DNA of 64,000 bases, from assembly GCA_017460805.1 (NCBI GenBank), contig JAFUAF010000057.1:41725-105724 (forward strand), read 5' to 3'. The stretch comes from Bacillota bacterium. GTDB lineage: Bacteria > Bacillota > Clostridia > Lachnospirales > CAG-274. Numbering within the stretch: the first letter of the stretch is position 1; each line of letters starts with the position of its first letter. Positions 17,732-26,420 of this stretch are shown here, piece after piece. A program made the position numbers and the translations under genes. The notes beneath the pieces were generated by a model. The model ran no database searches. It was not told where the DNA came from and saw only the letters and a list, made by a program, of their open reading frames with translations.

Positions 17732-18721
17732 ATGAACATAAGAGAACGGAATGAGGAAAGCGAAATAGCCATGCTTTCGGCGTATGCAACGAAAAGCCGT
17801 TTCAGCAAGGGGCGTGAAAAGGAAGAAGAACCCTGTGATATGCGTACTTGTTTTCAGCGCGACCGCGACCGCATTATCCACAGCAAGGCTTTCCGCAGGC
17901 TTATGCACAAAACGCAGGTGTTCATCTCGCCCGAGGGGGACCATTACCGCACAAGGCTTACACATACGCTGGAAGTATCACAGATAGCAAGGACTATAGC
18001 TGTTTCGTTAAAATTGAATGAGGACCTGACGGAGGCCATAGCGCTTGGCCACGATCTGGGTCACACACCTTTCGGTCATCTTGGCGAAGAGGACCTTAAC
18101 AGGGTGGTGCCCGGCGGTTTTCATCACAATGAGCAGAGTGTAAGAGTCGTCAGATATGTAGAAAAGGACGGCGAAGGGCTTAATCTTTGCATGGAAGTTA
18201 TGGACGGTATTCTTAATCACCGCGGTGCTTGTCTTCCATACACTTTGGAGGGCAAGACGGTACAGATATCCGACAAGATAGCTTATGTAAACCATGATAT
18301 TGACGATGCTTTGAGGGCGGGCATAATAACAGAAAGCGATATTCCCGCCGACTGCACGGAAATTCTGGGTGAAACGCCGCGAAAGAGAATAGATTTTCTT
18401 ATTCGTGACATAGTAAATAACAGTATGGATAAGCCCGATATAATAATGACGCCTCATGTTAAGGAGGCAATGTACAAGCTGCGCAAGTTTTTGTTTGACA
18501 ATGTATACAACGCAAAACAGCTTGCATTTGAGAGGAAGAAATACGGTGCCTGTCTTAGCCGTATTTATGAATATTTTCTGGAAAATTACGATAAAGTACC
18601 GCAGGAGTTCAAGACCAACAGCGCTTTTTCAAAAGAGCAGATAACGGCCGATTATACCGCGGGCATGACAGACAGGTTTGCATTGAAGTTATATAACGAG
18701 CTTGGCTTGGAGGAAAAATAA
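17732..18721 (+). CDS. dgt: Deoxyguanosinetriphosphate triphosphohydrolase-like protein
   Basis: A 329-residue HD-superfamily phosphohydrolase, likely splitting dNTPs to nucleoside and triphosphate. Motifs: FQRDRDRIIHSKAFRRL with the family arginines, RLTHTLEVSQIA (first metal His), LGHDLGHTPFGH (HD pair) and NHDIDD (last Asp). Start ATG 17732 is preceded by GGAGGTG; a TTG at 17717 overlaps that site. The gene order dgt-like, dnaG, rpoD is common in Clostridia and links dNTP supply to replication. Confidence 0.92.
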   Translation: MNIRERNEESEIAMLSAYATKSRFSKGREKEEEPCDMRTCFQRDRDRIIHSKAFRRLMHKTQVFISPEGDHYRTRLTHTLEVSQIARTIAVSLKLNEDLTEAIALGHDLGHTPFGHLGEEDLNRVVPGGFHHNEQSVRVVRYVEKDGEGLNLCMEVMDGILNHRGACLPYTLEGKTVQISDKIAYVNHDIDDALRAGIITESDIPADCTEILGETPRKRIDFLIRDIVNNSMDKPDIIMTPHVKEAMYKLRKFLFDNVYNAKQLAFERKKYGACLSRIYEYFLENYDKVPQEFKTNSAFSKEQITADYTAGMTDRFALKLYNELGLEEK

Positions 18722-18819
18722 AAAAAGGGTTTTTGACAATTCTGTCGAATTTAAAAAAAGACGGGTTTTTTAGGAACGAAATATAAATGTAATTTGACTT
18801 TTTTTGCAGGGGTGTATAT

Positions 18820-20577
18820 ATGTACTATTCAGATGAAGTGTTGACGGATGTCAGACTTGGAAATGATATCGTCGATGTGGTAAGTGAATATGTAAAGCTT
18901 AAAAGAAGCGGTGCAAACTATTTTGGTCTGTGTCCGTTTCACTCCGAGAAGACCGCATCGTTTTCCGTAAACCCCGAAAAGCAAATATACTACTGTTTCG
19001 GCTGCCACAAGGGCGGCAATGTATTCAAGTTTATAGAAGAAAAAGAAAACCTTACTTTCCCCGAGACTGTAGAGTATCTTGCAAGACGCATCGGTTATCA
19101 GCTGCCCGAAAAGCAGAGCGACAACGAAAAGCGCCAACTGAAAGAAAAACTTTTTGAAATTCACAAACTGGCTGCAAGATTTTATTATGACTGTCTTAAT
19201 GCCGATATGGGCAAGGCGACAAGGATATATCTCGACAAGCGCGGTATAGAACCGAATATCAGAAAAAAATTCGGGCTGGGATATTCTCCCGCCGATGGCC
19301 GCAAACTTTATGACCACCTTACCGAAAGCGGTTTTGATAACGACACACTTCTAAAAAGCGGACTTATCAGAGAAAAGGACGGCAGGTATTACGATAATTT
19401 CAGAAACAGACTGATGATACCGATAATTGACATATACGGCCGTATAATTGCCTTTGGCGCAAGGAAAATGCGTGATGAGGACTTTGGCGGCAAGTATATA
19501 AATTCTTCCGATACCGAGATATTCAACAAAGGCTACAACCTTTTTAATATCAAGTATGCAAGAGATGCGCATAAAAACGAGCTGATATTAGTCGAGGGTT
19601 ATATGGATGTGATTTCCATGTACCAGGCGGGCTTCAAAAACGTGATAGCGGCTTTGGGTACGGCTTTTACACGAAATCAGGCGGCTGCGATAAAACGCAG
19701 CACAAACAATGTCGTTGTTTTGTTTGACAGCGATGAAGCAGGTGAAAACGCAGTTTTAAGGGCGCTGCCCATTTTAAGGGAAGCGGGCATAAATGCAAGG
19801 GTCTTTCAGGTGCGTGATGCAAAAGACCCCGATGAGTATATAAAAAGCTATGGGGCGCAGGCCTTTGCTAAGCTTTTTGCCGAGAAGACCATAAACAGTA
19901 CGATCTTCAGAATAGAGCATGAAAAAAAGAAATATTCGCTTGACGATACCGACCAGAAACTTGCCTTTACCGCGGAAGCGATAAAAATAATTGCGGATAT
20001 CGACAATCCCGTGGAGCAGGATGTGTATATAAAATACGTTTCCGAGCAGACGGGGATATCGCAGGAGGCGCTTTTAAAAGAAGTAGGCAGGGTACAGGGC
20101 AGAGAAACTGCCGTGCGGGAAACAAACGGAGGCATAAACAAAATAGTCAAGAATATTGTTGTCAACAATGCTTTGGACGAAGCGCAAAGCGGGCTTTTGA
20201 GTATTGTGGCATCGGATAAGTCGCTGTACGAGCGTGTGGAGCGTATCTTTGACAAAAAAGAGTTTACAGATGAGTTGTATATGCGTCTGTATGAGATAAT
20301 AGGCAATATGCACGCCGAAAACAGACCTGTGCACGAGGCCGATGTAGTAACATACCTTGACGGAGAACCCGGGGCGGGACAGTCGCGGGCGGCGAGTATT
20401 TTTATGGCACAGCTGCCGTATGATAATGACGAACAGCGAGTGAAAGCGCTGTCGGATGATCTTAGAGTAATTAAAAACAGCTACATCAAAAGGCTGATGG
20501 AAGATGCAAGCGATGAAGAGTTTCTTCAGCTTCAGCAGCAGCAAAAAAATGTAGAAAACATAATCAAAAGCTTATAA
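18820..20577 (+). CDS. dnaG: DNA primase DnaG
   Basis: A 585-residue primase making the RNA primers for replication. N-terminal CHC2 zinc finger (CPFHSEKTASFSVNPEKQ then CFGCHKGG), the catalytic core with Toprim motifs (LVEGYMDVISMYQAGF and VVLFDSDEAGENA) and a C-terminal helicase-interaction region. Standard length. The rpoD start lies 33 bases downstream, giving the dnaG-rpoD core of the macromolecular-synthesis operon, here without rpsU. Confidence 0.97.
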   Translation: MYYSDEVLTDVRLGNDIVDVVSEYVKLKRSGANYFGLCPFHSEKTASFSVNPEKQIYYCFGCHKGGNVFKFIEEKENLTFPETVEYLARRIGYQLPEKQSDNEKRQLKEKLFEIHKLAARFYYDCLNADMGKATRIYLDKRGIEPNIRKKFGLGYSPADGRKLYDHLTESGFDNDTLLKSGLIREKDGRYYDNFRNRLMIPIIDIYGRIIAFGARKMRDEDFGGKYINSSDTEIFNKGYNLFNIKYARDAHKNELILVEGYMDVISMYQAGFKNVIAALGTAFTRNQAAAIKRSTNNVVVLFDSDEAGENAVLRALPILREAGINARVFQVRDAKDPDEYIKSYGAQAFAKLFAEKTINSTIFRIEHEKKKYSLDDTDQKLAFTAEAIKIIADIDNPVEQDVYIKYVSEQTGISQEALLKEVGRVQGRETAVRETNGGINKIVKNIVVNNALDEAQSGLLSIVASDKSLYERVERIFDKKEFTDELYMRLYEIIGNMHAENRPVHEADVVTYLDGEPGAGQSRAASIFMAQLPYDNDEQRVKALSDDLRVIKNSYIKRLMEDASDEEFLQLQQQQKNVENIIKSL

Positions 20578-20610
20578 GGCGGACGTCTTTAAGCGGAAAG
20601 GGAGATAGTC

Positions 20611-21699
20611 TTGAAAGCTACAGAAGATATGACGACCATATTTGCCCAGCGTATGAAAGAACTTCTTGCGCTGGCTAAAAAGAAGAAGAATGTTCTTGAA
20701 TACAAGGAGATACTGGATTTCTTTGCAGATGTGGACCTGCAGCCGGAGCAGATGGACAAGGTTGAAGAATTTCTTGAGAGCCAGGGCATTGATATTCTCG
20801 GTGCGATAGAACTGGAAGATGAAGACGAGGATGAGAAGGATCTTGACCTTTCGATCGCCGAGGCAAGTGTTAATACAGACGACCATGTTCGTATGTATCT
20901 TAAGGAAATAGGAAAGGTACCCCTGCTCAGTGCAGAGGAGGAGACCGAACTTGCAAAAAGAATAGAAGAGGGCGACGAGGCCGCTAAAAGCCGACTTGCA
21001 GAAGCGAACCTCAGACTTGTTGTAAGCATAGCAAAGCGCTATGTAGGCCGCGGTATGCTTTTCCTTGACCTTATACAAGAGGGAAATCTGGGTCTTATTA
21101 AGGCCGTTGAAAAATTTGACTATCGTAAAGGCTATAAGTTTTCGACCTATGCAACATGGTGGATAAGACAGGCCATTACCAGGGCTATTGCCGACCAGGC
21201 ACGTACTATCCGCATACCCGTGCACATGGTGGAAACGATAAACAAGCTTATAAGACTTTCACGTCAGCTTTTGCAGGAAAACGGACGCGAGCCCACCGAC
21301 AAGGAGCTTGCGGAAAGTATGCAGATGTCGGAAGAAAAGGTGCGTGAGATAAGAAAGATATCTCTCGAACCTGTTTCGCTTGAAACACCTATCGGTGAAG
21401 AAGAGGACAGCCACCTTGGCGATTTTATCCCCGATGAGGATATCCCCGCACCCGCAGAGGCGGCGGCATCAACACTGCTTAAGGAACAGCTTATGGATGT
21501 GCTCGACACACTGACCGACAGAGAAAAGAAAGTGCTTATGCTGCGCTTTGGTCTGAAGGACGGACGCTCCAGGACACTTGAGGAAGTGGGTAAGGAATTT
21601 AAGGTAACGCGTGAACGTATCCGTCAGATAGAGGCAAAGGCACTTCGTAAACTGCGCCATCCCAGCAGAAGCAAAAAGCTCAGGGACTATCTTGAATAA
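20611..21699 (+). CDS. rpoD: Primary sigma factor RpoD (SigA)
   Basis: A 362-residue housekeeping sigma factor. Region 1.1 is short, region 1.2 reads [19 protein letters not shown], region 2 has [17 protein letters not shown] and [12 protein letters not shown] (-10 recognition), region 3 has [13 protein letters not shown], and region 4.2 has the helix-turn-helix [20 protein letters not shown] (-35 recognition). Start is TTG 20611 after AAGGGAGA. It reads the SigA promoters listed throughout this window. Confidence 0.97.
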   Translation: MKATEDMTTIFAQRMKELLALAKKKKNVLEYKEILDFFADVDLQPEQMDKVEEFLESQGIDILGAIELEDEDEDEKDLDLSIAEASVNTDDHVRMYLKEIGKVPLLSAEEETELAKRIEEGDEAAKSRLAEANLRLVVSIAKRYVGRGMLFLDLIQEGNLGLIKAVEKFDYRKGYKFSTYATWWIRQAITRAIADQARTIRIPVHMVETINKLIRLSRQLLQENGREPTDKELAESMQMSEEKVREIRKISLEPVSLETPIGEEEDSHLGDFIPDEDIPAPAEAAASTLLKEQLMDVLDTLTDREKKVLMLRFGLKDGRSRTLEEVGKEFKVTRERIRQIEAKALRKLRHPSRSKKLRDYLE

Positions 21700-21718
21700 A
21701 AATTTAATATTGATATTA

Positions 21719-21746
21719 GGGGCTGTCTTTTTGGCAGCTCCTTTTA
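21719..21746 (+). terminator. Terminator of dnaG-rpoD
   Basis: GGGGCTG pairs with CAGCTCC (one G-T), then a short T run. Confidence 0.7.
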
Positions 21747-21804
21747 TATTAAAAAAATATTTATTTTTTACAAAAAAAGGCTTTTAAATTTAGTTATTTT
21801 ATAG

Positions 21805-21810
21805 TATAAT
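21805..21810 (+). promoter_or_regulatory. -10 box upstream of the yicC leader
   Basis: A perfect TATAAT; the -35 17 bases upstream is A/T-rich and poor. Its start point would lie just before the folded leader at 21823. Confidence 0.55.
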
Positions 21811-21822
21811 AAATTATGTATA

Positions 21823-21866
21823 GGGATGTGAGGGCGCAGACACGAAAAAGTGTGCGGTAACATCCC
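21823..21866 (+). ncRNA. Structured leader RNA upstream of yicC
   Basis: A closed two-part fold of 44 bases: outer stem GGGATGT (21823-21829) with ACATCCC (21860-21866), an internal loop GAGGG / GTA, then CGC/GCG and ACAC/GTGT separated by a two-base bulge and capped by GAAAAA. It lies between the -10 and the yicC start (28 bases after the leader) and has no T run, so it is not a simple terminator. I cannot match it to a riboswitch class that I know. Confidence 0.5.
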
Positions 21867-21893
21867 ATAAGAAATAAGTGAGGGAATAATAAA

Positions 21894-22772
21894 ATGAAAA
21901 GTATGACAGGCTACGGCCGCGGCGAATCACGCCAATATGACAGAAAGTTCGTTGTAGAGATAAAGTCGGTAAACCATAGATACAACGACGTTACGGTCAA
22001 AATGCCGCGCGCAATGCTTATGTATGAAGATGCGGTGAAAAAAGTCGTCGGGACAAGGGTGTTCCGCGGCAAGACGGATGTTTTTGTGAGTTTTGAGTCA
22101 TTTTCTGATGATGATGTTTCCATTACATTCAATCAGCCGCTTGCAGATGCTTATGTGCAGACTGTGGAACAGATAAGGGAGCGCTATAATCTCGATCAGC
22201 CGATAAGGCTTGACCTGATAGCAAAATTTCCCGATATTATAACCGTAGATAAAAAACTTGATCCCGACAGTGGTGACAAGATTTGGACTTGCCTTGAAAC
22301 TGCGCTTAACGAGGCGCTTGATAATTTTGTTTCCATGCGCAGCGTGGAGGGAGAAAATCTTAAAGGTGACATCGCCGAAAAACTTGTCGGTATAAAAGCT
22401 ACCGTCGAAAAGATCGAAAAACGTGCACCTATGGTGGCGGAGGACTACAGACAGCGTCTTCTTGCAAGACTTGCCGAGATCAAGGAACTTAATGTGGACG
22501 AGGCAAGGATAATCACAGAAGTGACTATATTTGCCGATAAGGCCTGCATTGATGAGGAGATAACAAGGCTTTACAGTCACATCGAGCAGATGAAGAGCAT
22601 TATCTGTGAAACGCAGCCTGTCGGCAGAAAACTCGATTTTCTTGTGCAGGAGATGAACCGCGAGGTAAATACCATCGGCTCCAAGTCCAACGATCTGGAG
22701 ATAACAAACTGCGCTGTCGAACTTAAAAGCGAGATAGAGAAGATAAGAGAACAGGTGCAGAACATAGAATAA
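21894..22772 (+). CDS. yicC: YicC family endoribonuclease
   Basis: A 292-residue YicC protein, a family with RNase activity in E. coli. It opens with [12 protein letters not shown] and has the family's [19 protein letters not shown]; the C terminus ([19 protein letters not shown]) is the most conserved stretch. GTGAGGG precedes ATG 21894. It heads a unit with remA, gmk and rpoZ, the usual Firmicutes order. Confidence 0.95.
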   Translation: MKSMTGYGRGESRQYDRKFVVEIKSVNHRYNDVTVKMPRAMLMYEDAVKKVVGTRVFRGKTDVFVSFESFSDDDVSITFNQPLADAYVQTVEQIRERYNLDQPIRLDLIAKFPDIITVDKKLDPDSGDKIWTCLETALNEALDNFVSMRSVEGENLKGDIAEKLVGIKATVEKIEKRAPMVAEDYRQRLLARLAEIKELNVDEARIITEVTIFADKACIDEEITRLYSHIEQMKSIICETQPVGRKLDFLVQEMNREVNTIGSKSNDLEITNCAVELKSEIEKIREQVQNIE

Positions 22773-22783
22773 GAGTGATGTAT

Positions 22784-23038
22784 ATGAAAGCGTTAAAAAC
22801 TGTAAATATCGGTTTTGGCAATGTAGTTATTGCGCAGCGTATAGTTGCGGTCATAAGTCCCGACTCTGCGCCCGTAAAACGCATGGTGCAGGACGCAAGG
22901 GAAAACGGTACGGTAATAGATGCTACATACGGAAGAAAAACAAAGGCAGTCATTGTGACGGACAGCGGGCATACGGTGCTTTCGGCGCTTTTGCCGGAAA
23001 CCATAAGCAGCAGGATAAGTCAGGATGACAGTGAATAA
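22784..23038 (+). CDS. remA: RemA family regulator (DUF370)
   Basis: An 84-residue RemA-type DNA-binding protein, in Bacillus a ring-forming activator of matrix and osmoprotection genes. Signature: [28 protein letters not shown] followed by a glycine-rich turn and [15 protein letters not shown]. Of three close start codons (22775 GTG, 22778 ATG, 22784 ATG) the last has the best spacing to AGAGTG and gives the usual N terminus. It is 18 bases before gmk. Confidence 0.92.
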   Translation: MKALKTVNIGFGNVVIAQRIVAVISPDSAPVKRMVQDARENGTVIDATYGRKTKAVIVTDSGHTVLSALLPETISSRISQDDSE

Positions 23039-23056
23039 AGATAAGGAGAAATAAAT

Positions 23057-23608
23057 ATGGCAAAAGGCAGATTGATAGTTATTTCGGGCCCCGCAGGTGC
23101 GGGCAAAGGAACAGTTGTAAACGGCCTTATGGAAAGAGAAAGATATGCGCTTTCCGTTTCGGCTACAACACGCGCGCCCCGCGGTTTTGAGCAGGACGGC
23201 ATAAATTATTTTTTCAAGACCGTTGAGGAATTTGAAGAAATGATAAAAAATAACGAGTTTTTGGAATATGCAAAATTTGTTGACAACTACTACGGCACAC
23301 CCAAAAAGTTTGTGCTTGACAAACTGGAAGAGGGCAAGAATGTACTGCTTGAAATAGAGGTACAGGGAGCGCTGCAAGTTAAGAAAAATTACCCCGAGGC
23401 AACGCTTATCTTCCTGCTTCCGCCGTCAATGGAGGAGCTTGAAAGCAGACTTCGCGGCAGAGCGACCGACAGCGAGGAGACTATTTTAAAACGTCTTGCA
23501 CGCGCCGAGGAGGAAATGTCCTACAAGGATAAATATGATTTTCAGGTAGTTAATTTTGAAGTCGATCAGGCAGTACAGGAAATAGAAGATATAATAAATA
23601 ATCTTTGA
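23057..23608 (+). CDS. gmk: Guanylate kinase
   Basis: A 183-residue kinase converting GMP to GDP. The P-loop reads ISGPAGAGKGT (alanine where many have serine), the GMP-binding part follows (SATTRAPRGFEQDGINYFF and EYAKFVDNYYGTP) with the lid near ESRLRGRATDSEE. Shorter at the N terminus than some family members but complete. Confidence 0.96.
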   Translation: MAKGRLIVISGPAGAGKGTVVNGLMERERYALSVSATTRAPRGFEQDGINYFFKTVEEFEEMIKNNEFLEYAKFVDNYYGTPKKFVLDKLEEGKNVLLEIEVQGALQVKKNYPEATLIFLLPPSMEELESRLRGRATDSEETILKRLARAEEEMSYKDKYDFQVVNFEVDQAVQEIEDIINNL

Positions 23609-23625
23609 TAAAAGGAGAAAATGAT

Positions 23626-24051
23626 ATGTTAAGACCATCTTATGCAGAGTTAATGGATGTTTTGAATAAGGATACCGAGGGCAGCAACGTAAAAAGCCGT
23701 TACACTGTTGTAATTGCGGCTGCAAAACGTGCAAGACAGCTTACCGAGGGCCACGAGCCGCTTATTGACGAAAGCGAGATAAAGGTTGACAAGCCTATGT
23801 CTATTGCCGTTCAGGAAATGTACAAGGGCAAGATAGAGGTCGTTCCCGAGGGTCAGGGTACTGTGCTTAAACTTAAAAAGCCCGAGGTTCAAGAAGAGGA
23901 AACAATGCAGCCCGATGATATGGAGTCCGATGATTTTGAAGATGACGGCGACTTTGAGGATGACGGCGAATACAGCGAAGAGGACGCAGATTTGTTTGAA
24001 AGTCTTGTAGGCGGCCTTTTTGACGGCGAAGAAGAAACAGAAGAAGAGTAA
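23626..24051 (+). CDS. rpoZ: RNA polymerase omega subunit with long acidic tail
   Basis: A 141-residue omega subunit. Residues 1-65 hold the RpoZ core (MLRPSYAELMD, then SRYTVVIAAAKRARQL and a KPMSIAVQEMYKGKIEV segment). From about residue 80 the tail is almost all Asp/Glu (repeated DDGDFEDDGEY-type units), roughly doubling the usual 65-90 residue length. Start ATG 23626 after AAAGGAGA; gmk ends 17 bases upstream, so the gmk-rpoZ pair is conserved. Confidence 0.93.
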   Translation: MLRPSYAELMDVLNKDTEGSNVKSRYTVVIAAAKRARQLTEGHEPLIDESEIKVDKPMSIAVQEMYKGKIEVVPEGQGTVLKLKKPEVQEEETMQPDDMESDDFEDDGDFEDDGEYSEEDADLFESLVGGLFDGEEETEEE

Positions 24052-24056
24052 AATTC

Positions 24057-24083
24057 AGGCTGTTGGTAGTTCAACAGCCTTTG
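24057..24083 (+). terminator. Hairpin after rpoZ (weak terminator)
   Basis: AGGCTGTTG pairs with CAACAGCCT; the following T run is short (TTGTT), so some read-through into priA is likely. Confidence 0.6.
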
Positions 24084-24132
24084 TTATGAGAAAGAATGTC
24101 GAATTTCGACGAATTAACGGGGAGGGTAGGAT

Positions 24133-26343
24133 ATGAAATTTGCGCTTGTTGTTATAGCTGTTTCGGTCAGAGCGCTTGACCGCGTGTTTTCATATCGCAT
24201 ACCCGATGAAATGCAGGATAAACTTGACGTGGGAATGCGTGTTAATGTGCCTTTTGGCATGGGCAACCGAATGTTGGAGGGTTATGTTGTAGGTCTTAGT
24301 GACAGCGTTGAAATCGACGAGACCAAAGTAAAACCCATTGCCGCGATACTTGAAAACTATCCCGTTATCAGCGAACGCAGGATAGAGCTTGCGTATTGGA
24401 TGCAGAAAAAGTACTATTCGACTTTGAGCGAATGTCTGCAATGTATAATCCCCAAAAAGGTCAAAAGCAAGACTTACAAATGCGCTTTTATCGACTACGA
24501 CAATACGGAAACGGCGCTTATCGACAGTATACTTGCAAAAAAGAACAAGCAGTCGCTTGTGCTGGATATGCTGATAAACGGGGACAGTATACCCGTTGAT
24601 CACATAAAAGCAATTCTTGGCATAGACGGTTCGCCGATAAACGCACTTGTTAAAAAAGGCGTTGTAAAAACCGAGGAAAACGAGATATACCGCGGCAATT
24701 ACAACCTTGCAAGGACTGTGAAAAGCTCGCCTTTTACATTGAATGACGAGCAGAAAGCCGCGCTTGACGATATTTTAACAAATGCCGACAGGCCTGTGCT
24801 TTTAAAAGGTGTAACGGGCAGCGGCAAGACGGAAGTATACTTGCAGGCGATAGAAGCTGTTATAAAAGAGGGAAAACAGGCAATAGTTCTTGTGCCCGAA
24901 ATATCACTTACACCGCAGACCGTGGACAGGTTTGTATCACGTTTTGGCGATGCGGTGGCGGTCACTCATTCGCGTATGTCCGACGGCGAGCGCTACGACC
25001 AATGGCGCAGGGCGGCAGGAAATGAAATTTCCGTGATGATAGGCCCGCGCTCCGCAATTTTTACGCCGTTTGAAAATCTTGGCATGGTCATTATAGACGA
25101 GGAACACGAGACCGCTTACAAGGCCGACCAATCCCCGAAATATGATGCGAGGGAAGTGGCTATAAAGCTTGCGGAACTTTACGGCTGCAAGGTGGTGCTT
25201 GGCAGTGCGACACCGTCCGTGAACAGCTACTATGCGGCAAAAAACGGCAAGTATTATTTAAGTGAGATGAAAAACCGCATAAATCTCAGCCCGCCCGAGA
25301 TAATCCTTACCGATATGCGCGAGGAACTTGCTTCGGGCAACCGCAGTATTTTCGGCAGGGAGCTTTATAAGGCGATAGAGCAAAACCTTGCGGATAAAAA
25401 ACAGACTATCCTTTTTTTGAACAGGCGGGGTTATTCGACTTTTGTTTCGTGCAGAAAATGCGGCTATGTAATGACTTGCGAAAACTGCAATGTCAATTAC
25501 ACTTATCATAAATACAGCAATACGCTGATGTGCCATTACTGCGGAGCATCGGCAAAAGTGCCCGATATCTGTCCCGCCTGCGGGTCAAAACATATCCGTT
25601 ATTTCGGCACGGGTACACAGAAAATAGAACAGGAAGTAAACGAGCATTTTCCGACGGCAAGGGTGCTGCGTATGGATGCCGACACAACTTCAAAAAAGGA
25701 TAGCCATGCCGAGATACTGGATATTTTCAGACGCGGCGGCGCGGATATCCTTGTCGGTACCCAGATGATAGCAAAAGGGCTTGATTTTCCCGATGTTACG
25801 CTTGTAGGGGTTATTGCGGCCGATCTGTCGCTTAATATAAACGATTATCATTCGGGAGAGATAACCTATCAGCTTATAACCCAGGTCGCCGGACGTGCGG
25901 GCAGAGCGGGTACGCCCGGGAAGGTCTATGTGCAGACCTACACCCCCGAGCATTACAGCATACAGGCGGCGGTAAACGGAAGTTACGAGGATTTTTATGC
26001 CAAAGAAACGGAGTTTCGGGAAATGATGTCCTATCCGCCTTTTACAAATATATTTTTTGTGCTGGCATCGGGCGAGGATGAGCAGAAGGTCTACCGCAGT
26101 ATAATGACACTTTGCGAGATAATGCAGCGGTACAATAAAAACGGGCAGTTTAAAATATTTTCGCCTGCGCCTGCCGTTATCTCAAAAATAAACGGAAAAT
26201 TCCGCTGGAGGATGATGATAAAATCCGATGACAGCGAAAAAATAACCAATTTTGTACTTTTCACCGTTGAAAAACTGCGGGCTTATATGCCGCTTGACGG
26301 TGTTAATATAAATATTTCGCTTAATCCCAATTACAGTTTTTAA
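24133..26343 (+). CDS. priA: Primosomal replication restart helicase PriA
   Basis: A 736-residue superfamily 2 helicase that restarts collapsed forks. N-terminal 3'-end-binding domain, Walker A GVTGSGKTEVY (near residue 225), DEEH box, then the zinc module with eight cysteines (CRKCGYVMTCENC ... CHYCG ... CPACG), and the C-terminal helicase motif QVAGRAGRAG. GGGGAGG precedes ATG 24133. It probably shares transcription with rpoZ by read-through. Confidence 0.97.
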   Translation: MKFALVVIAVSVRALDRVFSYRIPDEMQDKLDVGMRVNVPFGMGNRMLEGYVVGLSDSVEIDETKVKPIAAILENYPVISERRIELAYWMQKKYYSTLSECLQCIIPKKVKSKTYKCAFIDYDNTETALIDSILAKKNKQSLVLDMLINGDSIPVDHIKAILGIDGSPINALVKKGVVKTEENEIYRGNYNLARTVKSSPFTLNDEQKAALDDILTNADRPVLLKGVTGSGKTEVYLQAIEAVIKEGKQAIVLVPEISLTPQTVDRFVSRFGDAVAVTHSRMSDGERYDQWRRAAGNEISVMIGPRSAIFTPFENLGMVIIDEEHETAYKADQSPKYDAREVAIKLAELYGCKVVLGSATPSVNSYYAAKNGKYYLSEMKNRINLSPPEIILTDMREELASGNRSIFGRELYKAIEQNLADKKQTILFLNRRGYSTFVSCRKCGYVMTCENCNVNYTYHKYSNTLMCHYCGASAKVPDICPACGSKHIRYFGTGTQKIEQEVNEHFPTARVLRMDADTTSKKDSHAEILDIFRRGGADILVGTQMIAKGLDFPDVTLVGVIAADLSLNINDYHSGEITYQLITQVAGRAGRAGTPGKVYVQTYTPEHYSIQAAVNGSYEDFYAKETEFREMMSYPPFTNIFFVLASGEDEQKVYRSIMTLCEIMQRYNKNGQFKIFSPAPAVISKINGKFRWRMMIKSDDSEKITNFVLFTVEKLRAYMPLDGVNINISLNPNYSF

Positions 26344-26420
26344 GTGAAATGTGTGACCTTTGATAAAATAATTTGTCTTTATTTGTAAAGAATGATTATT
26401 TCAAAAGGAGTGACTTTTTT

